The notes under the pieces were generated by a model. The model ran no database searches and had not been told where the DNA came from. It was given only the letters and a program-made list of their open reading frames with translations. Of a stretch of 28,961 nucleotides of DNA, positions 1 to 8,962 are shown in pieces. A program made the position numbers and the translations under genes. Every line of letters starts with the position of its first letter. The stretch's first letter is position 1. The DNA comes from a virus: positions 1 through 28,961 of the IMG/VR virus record IMGVR_UViG_3300028008_000081; one strand, 5' to 3'.

Positions 1-88
1 TTAAGGAACTTGCATAAGGGGAAGCTATGGGTCCGCCTCTGGCATAAGTTTGAACGATTTCACCATTTTCGTATCGTATATCTGCCAT
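1..88 (-). CDS. 5' end of an unknown phage gene, cut by the left window edge
   Basis: An ATG at position 88 (minus strand) opens a frame of 29 codons with no stop before the window edge. It reads MADIRYENGEIV, then QTYARGGPIASPYASSL. An AGGAG ribosome site lies about 8 bases upstream, inside the last codons of the 1231-aa gene, so the two genes are probably translated together. The short ARGGPI segment resembles the GG-x-[V/I] motif seen in several other proteins of this window. The function is unknown. Its place directly after the large ejection-type proteins suggests another virion or late protein. Confidence 0.7.
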   Translation of the reverse strand, partial: MADIRYENGEIVQTYARGGPIASPYASSL

Positions 89-91
89 GTT

Positions 92-3000
92 TTATGCTCC
101 TAAACTACCAATGCCGCTTTTAATTAATTGTGTTGCTGAATCGTTTGGAAACAGTGCGGCGTACCTAGTTCTATCCACTGGGCCAGAAGGTTGTACGGGT
201 GCCTGATTAACAGGCGAAACGTTCTGTGGGACAAAACTAGGTGCCGTAACCGTAGCAGTACGGGTGGGAGTTTCCTCTACTACAGTATTCAAAGACCCTT
301 GTTGGTTTGAGGGTGGTACAACTATTGTTTCTTTTTCTATCTCGTCGTCAATCTCACGAGGAACGGCAGGTAATTCTCTTCTCAATGGAGAGAAGCCAAG
401 GTCTTTCAACATATCTCCTACGCGAGAAGCCAGCCTGATCCGTTCTTTGTCATTACGGGGTTTGCGCATCATGGCCGCCAACAGTTTTGGATTGGACATA
501 AGTTCTGACATAACGTCTGTTTGTAGCGCCGCAGGAATGTCATTGAATATGCGTCGCATTGTTTCCGCACCTTGTCCTGCCGCAATAAGAGCGCCGGGTC
601 CACTTTGACCTCCAGTAAAAATTCGTTGAGCGCGAGTACCTAAAGCAGACCCTGTAATTCCTAAGTAGAAATCTAATATCGGTCCCGCACGATCTACTAG
701 CTCTCCTATATTTCCTGCTTTTTCAGAAGCTTCAAACCGTACCATTTCAGATAAATAAATTTTGAGGTTAGCAAGTTCGGCCTCGTTCATGACCTTATTT
801 TTTTGCATCCAATCTACTAAAGATACACGGCCTTTCGATCCTTTCATAGGACCGAACATATCATCATACAAAGAACTAGGGCTAAATGTTCCAGAGTGGC
901 TACCGCCTGCTTTTGTTGAAGCCCATTCTAAAATAGAAGATTTTAAACCTGTCATAGCTTGCTCTTGCATATCTTCGGGAGCGCCTTTGACTACATCTAA
1001 AAGTCTATCTAGCCCTTTAACCGGAGCCTTTGTATTTATAGCTCGTGCGATAGCGGTGGTTGGGCTTTCTGTGCCATAAATTCTTCTACCCGTATCACTA
1101 GATACAGGGTTCATAAGATCATAGAAACTTAATTGAGCTAACTCTTCAGCTTGGTTCTTCTTGTTTATAACAGACGTTTCTTTTAAAAGTACATTTGCAG
1201 TTGCCGCATCTTGAAGATCATACTTTAAGGAGGGGAACTGACTTAACACGTCTTCATTTTTTGAAACCCATTTAGCTAAAGCGTCTGGATTGACCGTGCC
1301 GGTGTTTGGATCAAAGGCCTCGGATCGTGCATTACGAAGAATTTGCTCCGTAACTCCACGCAAGGTTCCTATAGTAGTCTCGGCGTCTGCCAATCCTTCT
1401 TCTACTGCAAACATGCCAATGTCATTTATTTGTTCTAAACGTAGGTATGTTGGGTCGTTACCGCCTTGCAATATGCGACGAGCCAATAGCTCTGGTCCCA
1501 TGCTCGCGGCTCCCGAGCCTTTTGTCTTTGTAGCTTCGCCCGCAAAAGCACGGGTAAACGTGTTATTTAAAGAACGAGAATAGGCTCTAGCCGTGTCATA
1601 CTGGAACCGGTAGTTCTCTGCGGCTGATGATCCTAATGAAGCACCGCCAAGATCGTCGAGCATAGCACTTGCCATTTCATTTGCAATGCGGGCTGAATTG
1701 TAGTCAGGGTTTTCTCCGGAAGCAAACTGACGTGCATAATTTAAAGCAATCCCGCGTAGTTCAGTAAGTTCTTTTGTAGTCAAAGGTTCTGTTACTGCGC
1801 CTGCCCCGTCGTCCGTGGCCTGCTTTCCTTGTAATACCATCAAGTCCGCAGTTTGATCTAAAGCGTTTGCTAACTGCCGTGTTCTAGGAGTGGACATGCG
1901 CCCTCGTGCGGAACTGGCTTCTTGTCTTAACCTTGCTAGTATATCAGCTTGAGATGCGCCTTCCGCGGTCATTGTGTCAATAATACTACTTACACGGTTT
2001 TCATAAGACGTGCCTGCAAGTTTATTTACTGCATCTGACGCTCGGCGTTGCGCAGTGCGTAGTTCGCCAGACACGGGAGCTGCACCGCCTAATCCTAACT
2101 CATCTGTCTTTCTTGTGACGAAAGCTTCAAGTAAAGGCATATCTTTAGACAGTTTTGCTTGAAGTTCTGGAGATACCCCGCGTAATCTTTTCCAAGCCGT
2201 AATGAAGCTAGGTGTGTTGGTAGCTTCTCCGGCGGCATCAGTAAAAGAAGTGAGATCGATGTCAGGTACGGCTGACCACAAAGCTTTTTCTTTTCCCCGC
2301 GCTTGACCCAATTGATTTGTAATCACGTCAAATAACTTTTCAGAAAGTTGTATGTTACTACTGCCGTCCCCTGAAACTGTATCAAAAGCTTTGAGTACGT
2401 TATCTGTTGCAAACGCCATGCGTTCATTTAATTGCGCACTAAACACGCCTTCAGCTAGATCAGCGGCGGTTTGTAAAGCGTCTTGGTCTCCACTCTGAGC
2501 CAGTTTAAAAATCGCTTTTCTAAGTGCTTTAATAGAAGCCTTTGATCCGGCTGTTCGTTCAGCGGATAAACCGCTACCCAATTGTTCTAACGATGCTTCA
2601 ATAGACAAAAGGGCGGCCGACCCACCTTTATTTCCGGCAGTTAATGCGATAGGCTTTCCATCTTCTCCAACGAGAAGTTCCCCTAAATCATCTCCGGCCA
2701 AACGTGCAATAACTTCTTCTACGTTTTCGCCTTCTTTTTCTATAATATCAATAATAGTCTCAACGGCTCTTCTCTGTCGTGCATTCTTCAGTGGTGACAA
2801 AACAGCATTAGCACCACCTTGTTTATATGTGGTCTTAACGTTTCTCATAGCCGTTAAAATTTTGTCTTTATTTTTTAGAGCAGGCAGTAAAGGGCTACCA
2901 GCAACGGTTGTACCTACGCCTCCTACTGTTTCAAATAAGATACGCGCCAAAGGGTCGCCTTGAAAGTATTCTTCAGAAAAACCTGCACCTAACGTTTGAC

Positions 3001-3787
3001 CGCCTGCTGCAATTGTTTCTCCCGCAAGAAAAACGGTAGGAGCCCCGCGAGCCGCGGTTCCTGTTTTACTTAACAGATTTTGTGCGCCTTGTAGCAAACG
3101 TGTGCTTCTACTAGGACTAAGGCCTCTGTCGGCTAAGTTTTTTATAAATTCAGCAGTGCCAACGCCTACATTTTTAGAGATCATAAATGGAAAAGGTAAC
3201 CAAGCTAATGCGCCAGCCGCAGTTTTACCAGATTCGTAAGCAGAAGTTTGTCCGGGAAGCATAGGGCTTTCTTTTCCTATAAGCTCATCCGTTAACAACT
3301 CGCCACCTTTATAACCGGCTAAAGAGCCCACAATACCCGAGCCTAAGACAAAAGCGCCTTTTGCTATAGGATGAACAATAGGAACCTTAGAACCAGCTTT
3401 TATTCCTGTCATAAATCCGCCAAAAGCGGTGGCTGACGGTGCAACCTCTCTTTTAAAACCTTCTAGGAAAGTACCCGCCTCAATAGGATTACCTTCTGTA
3501 TCAACTGCAAGTAAGCTTATAATTTGATTGTTTGTTAAAGCTCTTTGCGCACTTGGCTTGCCTCTTAAAGGTTCAAAAGTGTCAAACAATGTTGATTGTC
3601 CACTTACTAGCCCGTCGTAAGAGCCTGTACCTAAAACTTCTTCCGCAAGCATTTCGGCTATTATTTTTGAAGAGTCTTGACCCTCCGCTGAAAAACCTTG
3701 CACGTAAGCATCAAACTGAGGTTTGTCAAAAACTACAGGAGTATAATTTGGGCCACTACTATCAGCAGTTACAATTTCTGGTTCCAT
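92..3787 (-). CDS. Large internal virion / ejection-type protein (1231 aa)
   Basis: This is the fourth and largest of a run of giant late proteins. An AGGAGG site 8 bases before the ATG fixes the start. Residues about 121-165 are Gly-rich and hydrophobic, and another hydrophobic patch lies at about 190-203, so the N-terminal part could insert in a membrane. The middle (about 330-1100) is long, mostly helical-looking and rich in Ala, Glu, Lys and Leu. The C-terminal 100 residues are Pro/Thr/Val-rich and end with RYAALFPND followed by SGIGSLGA, a tail style I recall from marine phage virion proteins. There is no enzymatic motif I can defend; in particular I see no convincing transglycosylase motif of the T7 gp16 type. 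Size and position after the tail hub gene fit an internal protein that is ejected with the DNA. A tail-associated structural protein is the alternative. Confidence 0.72.
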   Translation of the reverse strand: MEPEIVTADSSGPNYTPVVFDKPQFDAYVQGFSAEGQDSSKIIAEMLAEEVLGTGSYDGLVSGQSTLFDTFEPLRGKPSAQRALTNNQIISLLAVDTEGNPIEAGTFLEGFKREVAPSATAFGGFMTGIKAGSKVPIVHPIAKGAFVLGSGIVGSLAGYKGGELLTDELIGKESPMLPGQTSAYESGKTAAGALAWLPFPFMISKNVGVGTAEFIKNLADRGLSPSRSTRLLQGAQNLLSKTGTAARGAPTVFLAGETIAAGGQTLGAGFSEEYFQGDPLARILFETVGGVGTTVAGSPLLPALKNKDKILTAMRNVKTTYKQGGANAVLSPLKNARQRRAVETIIDIIEKEGENVEEVIARLAGDDLGELLVGEDGKPIALTAGNKGGSAALLSIEASLEQLGSGLSAERTAGSKASIKALRKAIFKLAQSGDQDALQTAADLAEGVFSAQLNERMAFATDNVLKAFDTVSGDGSSNIQLSEKLFDVITNQLGQARGKEKALWSAVPDIDLTSFTDAAGEATNTPSFITAWKRLRGVSPELQAKLSKDMPLLEAFVTRKTDELGLGGAAPVSGELRTAQRRASDAVNKLAGTSYENRVSSIIDTMTAEGASQADILARLRQEASSARGRMSTPRTRQLANALDQTADLMVLQGKQATDDGAGAVTEPLTTKELTELRGIALNYARQFASGENPDYNSARIANEMASAMLDDLGGASLGSSAAENYRFQYDTARAYSRSLNNTFTRAFAGEATKTKGSGAASMGPELLARRILQGGNDPTYLRLEQINDIGMFAVEEGLADAETTIGTLRGVTEQILRNARSEAFDPNTGTVNPDALAKWVSKNEDVLSQFPSLKYDLQDAATANVLLKETSVINKKNQAEELAQLSFYDLMNPVSSDTGRRIYGTESPTTAIARAINTKAPVKGLDRLLDVVKGAPEDMQEQAMTGLKSSILEWASTKAGGSHSGTFSPSSLYDDMFGPMKGSKGRVSLVDWMQKNKVMNEAELANLKIYLSEMVRFEASEKAGNIGELVDRAGPILDFYLGITGSALGTRAQRIFTGGQSGPGALIAAGQGAETMRRIFNDIPAALQTDVMSELMSNPKLLAAMMRKPRNDKERIRLASRVGDMLKDLGFSPLRRELPAVPREIDDEIEKETIVVPPSNQQGSLNTVVEETPTRTATVTAPSFVPQNVSPVNQAPVQPSGPVDRTRYAALFPNDSATQLIKSGIGSLGA

Positions 3788-3799
3788 TGATTTAGCCTC

Positions 3800-6679
3800 C
3801 TATTTCTGTTGATTTTGAATAAAGCTTCGTAAACCTTCTAAGGTATCACTGTCTACGTTTCCTCCAACACTACTTGGGACTGTAGCCAACATTCCTAACA
3901 AACGATTGATTTCAAAGTTGTTTGCTTGAACTGCCTGCCGCGTTTTATCATCCTGAATACCGTCGTTTAACGCTTGTAAGTTAGCACGTTTTTGTTGAAT
4001 AGCTAAAGCTTTCATTTCTACAAGTTTGTTAGCTTCTGTTTCAGGGTTGCCAAAGAAAGTATCTGGATTAGGGAACAATGCCCCCACTTTTTCCATCTCA
4101 GCTACTGGGAACCTTGGGTTAACCACTAACGCAGACCGCCCCAAGATGGTTAAACCGCGCAAGAACTGTCTATTTGCTTGAGTGTCTTGGTATCTTTGTC
4201 GAGCCGCAGGGACGAAACCACCAAACACGTTATCTAAGAATACTGCAAATCCAGCATATGGACCTGTACCACCACGAGCCGAGGCCATTGCATCGCGCAT
4301 TAATCCGGCTTCTTCCGATGAAAGAGACGTAGGATTTTCGCGGGTTCCACCTTTGGAAATGATGCCCAACTGCTCGTCCATTAGGTCTAGGTCTTTACCC
4401 GCTGTTAGAGCAATTCGTTGTTTAGCCGCAATGTCGTAAGCAATAGTATCACTTAGTGGGTTAACACCAGTGGTAGGCATACTTACGGATTGACCCGAAG
4501 CATCTAAGTATGTTCGTCCCCCATCGTAGCTTAGTACGTTTCCTAAACCTTGGATTGCAAAAGCTTTGGCCGTAGGCGCAGAATCCGCTCCCATGTTGGA
4601 AACAGTAAACATTTGTGTACCGCCTACGTTTGCTTGGTTAGCCGCTTCCACTGCCGCAAGTCCCGGAGCAGTGGTAACATCTACCACGCGAGTGGTTTGA
4701 TTGTTCATATCACGAATAACCTTAAAGATAGGTTTAGTAGGCGCACCTTCCGCTTTAAATACAGAAGTTGCTGAGTTATCCGCAGGATTAAATAGAACTA
4801 AATCGTCATTGATTACTTTCAATGATGGAGCAAGTCTATCGGCTTTAGCTTCAGCCTCTTCAAACGCTTGTTTACGCAGAGCTAAACTCTCACTAGCGGC
4901 TTGTGTAAGCGTTGCTAGATCAAGGTTGCCTTGTGATATATCAAGGCCGCGCTCTTTAAGTGTGTTCATTACTTCGTTTTGTAGTTGCGTAAGTAAACGA
5001 TCTTTTTCTGCTTCACTACCTGTAAACTCTTGCATGTCATCTTGTAGCAATTGTTTAAAGTTTTGCGCATTAATTTGAAGACCTTCGCGAGCCGCTCTAT
5101 CAAGGGCGTTTTCAGCCGCTGTTGCAAGTTGTTGATTTTGTGCCGCCGCCGCGGCAATTGTGCCTTTATGGTCAGCCAAGGCAACATTAAAGCCATGACC
5201 TTTGTCCATTTGAGCCAACTCATAGCCGTTTTTCACGCCCGCTATTTCTAAAGTATTATCTAAATCAACGGCTTTTTCTGTGATACGAAGTTCACTTCTT
5301 AGCGCGGCTAACTCTTTATCCAATTCACCACGTTGCGCAATAGTTTTTGCATCGTTAGCAAAGCCAAGCGCCTGACGAGAAGCTTTCGCCGAATCAATTG
5401 CATTTTGCAACTCAGACTTGAAGTCTTGCGAAGACAGACGTTCTTTTGTTGTAAAGTCAAATTTGTTGCTTTGAATAACAAGATCGTGAGCTTCAGACAG
5501 TCTTGCCGCTTTAGCTTCTAATTCACTACGAAGTTCAATTTGTTCAGAGGTGAGATCGCCTTTTAAATTCTCAAGAACAAGTTTGCTCTCCGCCAAGTCG
5601 TTAGCTAAACGTAAAGCATAAACTTGCTCGGTTTCATTTTGTTTCTTTTCGAAAGAAAATTTGTTGCCTTGAAGTAGTAACTCTTGAGCGCGTTTTGCGT
5701 TTTGCTCTACCAACTTAGATTGTGCCAGAGCGGATGCCGCCTCGGCATCAATTGCCGCTTGCGTTTCTACGCCTAATTTAGTTTGAGAGGACTGCAACGC
5801 GGCTAGATCAAGCGCTCGTTTTTCAGAATCCTGCCCTTGTTTAAATTTCAATAATTCGCCTGACCGTGCGCCGATGTTACCTAACACAGGTTGAGCTACT
5901 TCTGCCAAACGTTCAGCAGGGCTCATTTGACGATCACCGGGAGTAGCAAAAGCCAAGGCCCCTTGTGCAATGTCAAATAACATTTGGGCTTGAGTCATTC
6001 TTTTCTGTTCGTCGTAAGCCGCTTGTTGATCGTCACTACCTAATAGTTGGTTATATAAAGCCTTATCTTGCTCAAAAAGTTCTAACGCCCGTGGGTTTGG
6101 GGTACCGGCGACACCACCCGGAGCCATATACTGGACCGCGCCGCCTTGATTAAAATTTACAGGAACAGGTGCCTCCTCGGCACCCATATCTACTGTAGAC
6201 ATGATGCCTCCGGCCATGTTTCCTTGTATAGGAGTATCCATTGCTTCAGGAGCCAAGCTCCCTATGCCTTCGTCAACCGCCGCCATTTGCATCACGGGTT
6301 GAACCAAAGTTAGCACAGAGTCTGGTGTACGTTGAGCATCTTCCTCTCCGACCATCTCCGCTAATTCCATCCGGCGCTCTTGCAAAGGCATCTGATCGCC
6401 GCGGATGGAGTTGATTACACCCTCGTAATCTTCATTCTCAGCGGCGGCATCTATACCTTGAAAGTTTCCTGCGGCCTGACCCAACATTTGTTCTAAAATG
6501 GCGGGATCAAGCCCTGCTTGGTTTGCCATATCAGAGGCTTGCGCCATGCTTTCTATTTCCGGAGGTGCCATTGTTTGTTGTGGTGCGGCCGGCATCATCG
6601 GTGACCCACCTGCTTGCATCCGACGTACTTGTCCACCATTAGCAAACATTTGTCGGCTCATTACGCCTCTATCCATCAT
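3800..6679 (-). CDS. Internal virion / ejection-type protein with long coiled coil (959 aa)
   Basis: The start is ATGATG directly after the stop of the upstream gene (TAAATGATG); either Met could be used, and a GGGG stretch about 9 bases upstream may serve as ribosome site. Residues 12-18 (FANGGQV) and 177-192 (NQGGAV, then APGGVAG) carry the GG-x-[V/I]-type motif shared with other proteins here. Residues about 196-300 hold a helical segment of a type I recall from marine phages. Residues about 290-620 are Glu/Lys/Ala/Leu-rich and look like a long coiled coil. The C-terminal part (about 800-959) has the patch FGGFVPAARQRYQD and the phrase NPRFPVAEMEKVGALFP. No enzyme motif is seen. Position between two other giant proteins suggests an internal or ejection protein; the function is inferred from context only. 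Confidence 0.7.
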   Translation of the reverse strand: MMDRGVMSRQMFANGGQVRRMQAGGSPMMPAAPQQTMAPPEIESMAQASDMANQAGLDPAILEQMLGQAAGNFQGIDAAAENEDYEGVINSIRGDQMPLQERRMELAEMVGEEDAQRTPDSVLTLVQPVMQMAAVDEGIGSLAPEAMDTPIQGNMAGGIMSTVDMGAEEAPVPVNFNQGGAVQYMAPGGVAGTPNPRALELFEQDKALYNQLLGSDDQQAAYDEQKRMTQAQMLFDIAQGALAFATPGDRQMSPAERLAEVAQPVLGNIGARSGELLKFKQGQDSEKRALDLAALQSSQTKLGVETQAAIDAEAASALAQSKLVEQNAKRAQELLLQGNKFSFEKKQNETEQVYALRLANDLAESKLVLENLKGDLTSEQIELRSELEAKAARLSEAHDLVIQSNKFDFTTKERLSSQDFKSELQNAIDSAKASRQALGFANDAKTIAQRGELDKELAALRSELRITEKAVDLDNTLEIAGVKNGYELAQMDKGHGFNVALADHKGTIAAAAAQNQQLATAAENALDRAAREGLQINAQNFKQLLQDDMQEFTGSEAEKDRLLTQLQNEVMNTLKERGLDISQGNLDLATLTQAASESLALRKQAFEEAEAKADRLAPSLKVINDDLVLFNPADNSATSVFKAEGAPTKPIFKVIRDMNNQTTRVVDVTTAPGLAAVEAANQANVGGTQMFTVSNMGADSAPTAKAFAIQGLGNVLSYDGGRTYLDASGQSVSMPTTGVNPLSDTIAYDIAAKQRIALTAGKDLDLMDEQLGIISKGGTRENPTSLSSEEAGLMRDAMASARGGTGPYAGFAVFLDNVFGGFVPAARQRYQDTQANRQFLRGLTILGRSALVVNPRFPVAEMEKVGALFPNPDTFFGNPETEANKLVEMKALAIQQKRANLQALNDGIQDDKTRQAVQANNFEINRLLGMLATVPSSVGGNVDSDTLEGLRSFIQNQQK

Positions 6680-8962
6680 TTAAAATAACCCCGCTTGTTT
6701 TGCGCCGCCGTAAGCCGACAGACCTGCTACGCCAAGTCCCAAAATACTTTGAGCGGGCGATACTGAAGGTGCCGTAGTTGCCGATATACTTTGTTGAGAC
6801 GACGGAGCGCCCTTATAAATATCTGACAAAAACGAGACCCGTTGATATGGTTCGTATGCTTGTTGTAATTCTGTTTGCCGTTTAGCTTCCAATTCGGCTT
6901 GGTTTTGCGCTTGATATTGTTTTCCTATATCGAACAAGAACCCAGTTTCTTTTTGACCCATGTTTTGACCTAACTCACCAAGAGATGCTTGTTTTATACC
7001 TAGATTACTAAGTGCATCGCCTTGTGCCAAGCCCAATTGTCCATATTGTGCGCCAAGCCCACCAAGACCTTCGCCCAACCGGCCTTGTAACTCTGAACCT
7101 TGTAGTCCTAAACCGCCTGCCGCTTGCGCACCTTGCATTCCCATGTTTGCTTGCGCTTGACCAAGTTGTCCTTGTTGCGCGGCCATTTGACCGGCAAACT
7201 GTTCTCCTGCAAGCGCGGTTTGACCGGCTTGCGCGGCAATACCCGCTTGCGCTTGCGCGCCCTGCAAGCCTAATTGACCCTGTTGACCGGCCATCTGACC
7301 CGCTAATTGAGCCGCGTTCATTCCGGTTTGTGCAGAAAGTTGTTGTAAGCTCATGCCTGTTTGAGCCAAGGCTTGAGCGTTTGCCGAAGCCATCTGCTCG
7401 GCCGACATACCTAATTGCGCGGCCTGACCTGCGGTCTGACCTTGTAGTTGTGCCGCTGACATACCCAATTGACCCGCCAACTGTTCGGCAGATTGACCTA
7501 ATTGACCCGCCGTGCCTAAGTTTTGCGAGGCAAGTTGTTCTGCGGCCATACCTTGCTGACCCGCCGCAGTTTGTGCAGACAAACCTAGCTGACCTAGCTG
7601 ACCCGCTTGCGCGGCCGCCAATTGCTCGGCAGAAAGCCCCAGTTGAGCCGCTGAAGTTGCCGCTTGCGTTCCTGCTTGTGCGCCTTGTGCGCCGAGGGCA
7701 CCGGTAAGTTGAGCCGCTTGCTGGCCTCGTCCTTGTTGTGCCTCATATGCCGCTTGCGCTCTTTGCGCCGCACTCTCAAAGCCTGCTTGACGCATTCCTG
7801 CGGCAGTTCTGCCTTGTTGTTCCAAAACGTTTCTTGCCATTTCGGCTTCTTGTACACCTTGACGTGATCCACCAAAAGCGCCTGCGCCAATAGCTTGTGC
7901 CCGCTGGCTTTGAGCCGCGATGTCACCTTGGCGTTGAATGTCTGATAAAGCTTGTTGAACGGCCGCATCCTCATACTGGTTCATAAATGCGCCAGTAGAA
8001 TTGGGGTCAAAAGCCCCTGTTGTTCCGCCTAAAGCGGCAATTCCTTGTTGTGCCGATTGTGTTCCTAATGCGCCCGCTTGCTGTAAAGCTGAAGCGGCTT
8101 CACCAGTAATACCTCGGGCACCTTGTACGGCTTGTTGACTTCCCGCCACCGCGCTTTCATACGCGCCAATACCACCCACACCGGCTTGTTGCGCCGCGAT
8201 CCGCGCTGCATCAGAAGCAGCCCCTAACCCCGAAGCTGTACCTGCGGCGCCTAAACGAGCCCCTAGTCCGGCGTCTGCGGCGCTTTGTGCGCCCATACCT
8301 GCGGCGGCACCTAAAGCTTGGGCTCCACCGGCGGCAATTGTGCGCCCTTGATCTACGGATTGTCCTAATTGACCCGCCAAAGTACCTTGAACGTTTGCAC
8401 CTCCGAGTCTGGTATCACGAGCAACCTGACCTGCTGTGCCGGCGGCACCGCTCATACCTTGTTGTGCCGCGCTAACTTGTCCCGGAATAGCGTCATATCC
8501 GGCTAATTGGTCTGCAACAGACTGTCCTGCCGCTAATCTTGCGGTATCAGCGGCCGTTCCAAGCCCTAAAGTAGCGGTATCGGTTGCAACCTGTCCGGCT
8601 CCAATAGCGTTAGCAATGCCTTGTTGCGCCGCGCTGACCTGTCCCGGCACAGCATCTGCGCCAGCGCGCATGTATTCAGCGGCATCTCTTTGAAAAGGTT
8701 GAGCGCCCGCCATAACCCCGCCAATAGCGGTTTGAGCATCACCAAGAGTGTACCCCGCCTCAGTTAAGTAAGGCTGATACCCTCCAATTCCTGCTTGTGC
8801 AAGTTCACCCGCTTGGATTTGTAGGTTGCTCATCTCCGCAACCATTTGCGGCGGTATTTCTACGCCTTCGTCAGAAAGTGCTTTAGCGGATTTTAACAGC
8901 CCAATTTTGTAGGCTTCAATATCGGGGGCTTCGCGGACTATCTGTTCTGTTGTTTCGACCAT
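6680..8962 (-). CDS. Ala/Gln/Gly-rich repeat virion protein, likely internal/ejection protein (760 aa)
   Basis: The composition is extreme, with Ala, Gln and Gly making up much of the protein and almost no Cys, Trp or His. Two copies of PGQVSAAQQG lie exactly 54 residues apart (from residues 106 and 160). Residues about 440-600 contain amphipathic units such as QLGMSAAQLQG and QTGMNAAQLAG in 11-residue steps, interrupted by 7-residue units. The C-terminal about 90 residues are more ordinary, with YEPYQRVSFLSDIYKGAPSS, and end in AYGGAKQAGLF. That ending and the GAFGGSRQGVQEAE segment (360-373) are of a type I recall from marine phage structural proteins. The start overlaps the upstream stop (TAATG). 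I infer a helix-forming protein packed in the virion; the exact role is unknown. The opposite strand shows long open frames here because of the biased composition. Confidence 0.7.
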   Translation of the reverse strand: MVETTEQIVREAPDIEAYKIGLLKSAKALSDEGVEIPPQMVAEMSNLQIQAGELAQAGIGGYQPYLTEAGYTLGDAQTAIGGVMAGAQPFQRDAAEYMRAGADAVPGQVSAAQQGIANAIGAGQVATDTATLGLGTAADTARLAAGQSVADQLAGYDAIPGQVSAAQQGMSGAAGTAGQVARDTRLGGANVQGTLAGQLGQSVDQGRTIAAGGAQALGAAAGMGAQSAADAGLGARLGAAGTASGLGAASDAARIAAQQAGVGGIGAYESAVAGSQQAVQGARGITGEAASALQQAGALGTQSAQQGIAALGGTTGAFDPNSTGAFMNQYEDAAVQQALSDIQRQGDIAAQSQRAQAIGAGAFGGSRQGVQEAEMARNVLEQQGRTAAGMRQAGFESAAQRAQAAYEAQQGRGQQAAQLTGALGAQGAQAGTQAATSAAQLGLSAEQLAAAQAGQLGQLGLSAQTAAGQQGMAAEQLASQNLGTAGQLGQSAEQLAGQLGMSAAQLQGQTAGQAAQLGMSAEQMASANAQALAQTGMSLQQLSAQTGMNAAQLAGQMAGQQGQLGLQGAQAQAGIAAQAGQTALAGEQFAGQMAAQQGQLGQAQANMGMQGAQAAGGLGLQGSELQGRLGEGLGGLGAQYGQLGLAQGDALSNLGIKQASLGELGQNMGQKETGFLFDIGKQYQAQNQAELEAKRQTELQQAYEPYQRVSFLSDIYKGAPSSQQSISATTAPSVSPAQSILGLGVAGLSAYGGAKQAGLF
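7163..7645 (-). repeat. Mixed 11- and 7-residue amphipathic repeats inside the 760-aa protein
   Basis: Translated, the segment parses as QLGQSAEQLAG (11), QLGMSAAQLQG (11), QTAGQAA (7), QLGMSAEQMAS (11), ANAQALA (7), QTGMSLQQLSA (11), QTGMNAAQLAG (11), QMAGQQG (7). Less regular copies flank it. Units of 11 and 7 residues equal three and two helical turns, so the same face stays hydrophobic along a continuous helix. At DNA level the copies are diverged, so this is a protein repeat more than an exact DNA repeat. Confidence 0.7.

Noticed and set aside
92-3787. 1231-aa protein as a T7 gp16-like lytic transglycosylase
   Set aside because: I could not find a convincing catalytic Glu with the usual surrounding motif, so no enzymatic call is made.
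7012-7707. Long open frame of 231 codons on the plus strand
   Set aside because: It lies wholly antisense to the repeat-rich 760-aa gene; Ala/Gln/Gly codon bias keeps the opposite strand open. It has no ribosome site of note and its protein looks random and Arg/Leu/Pro-rich.
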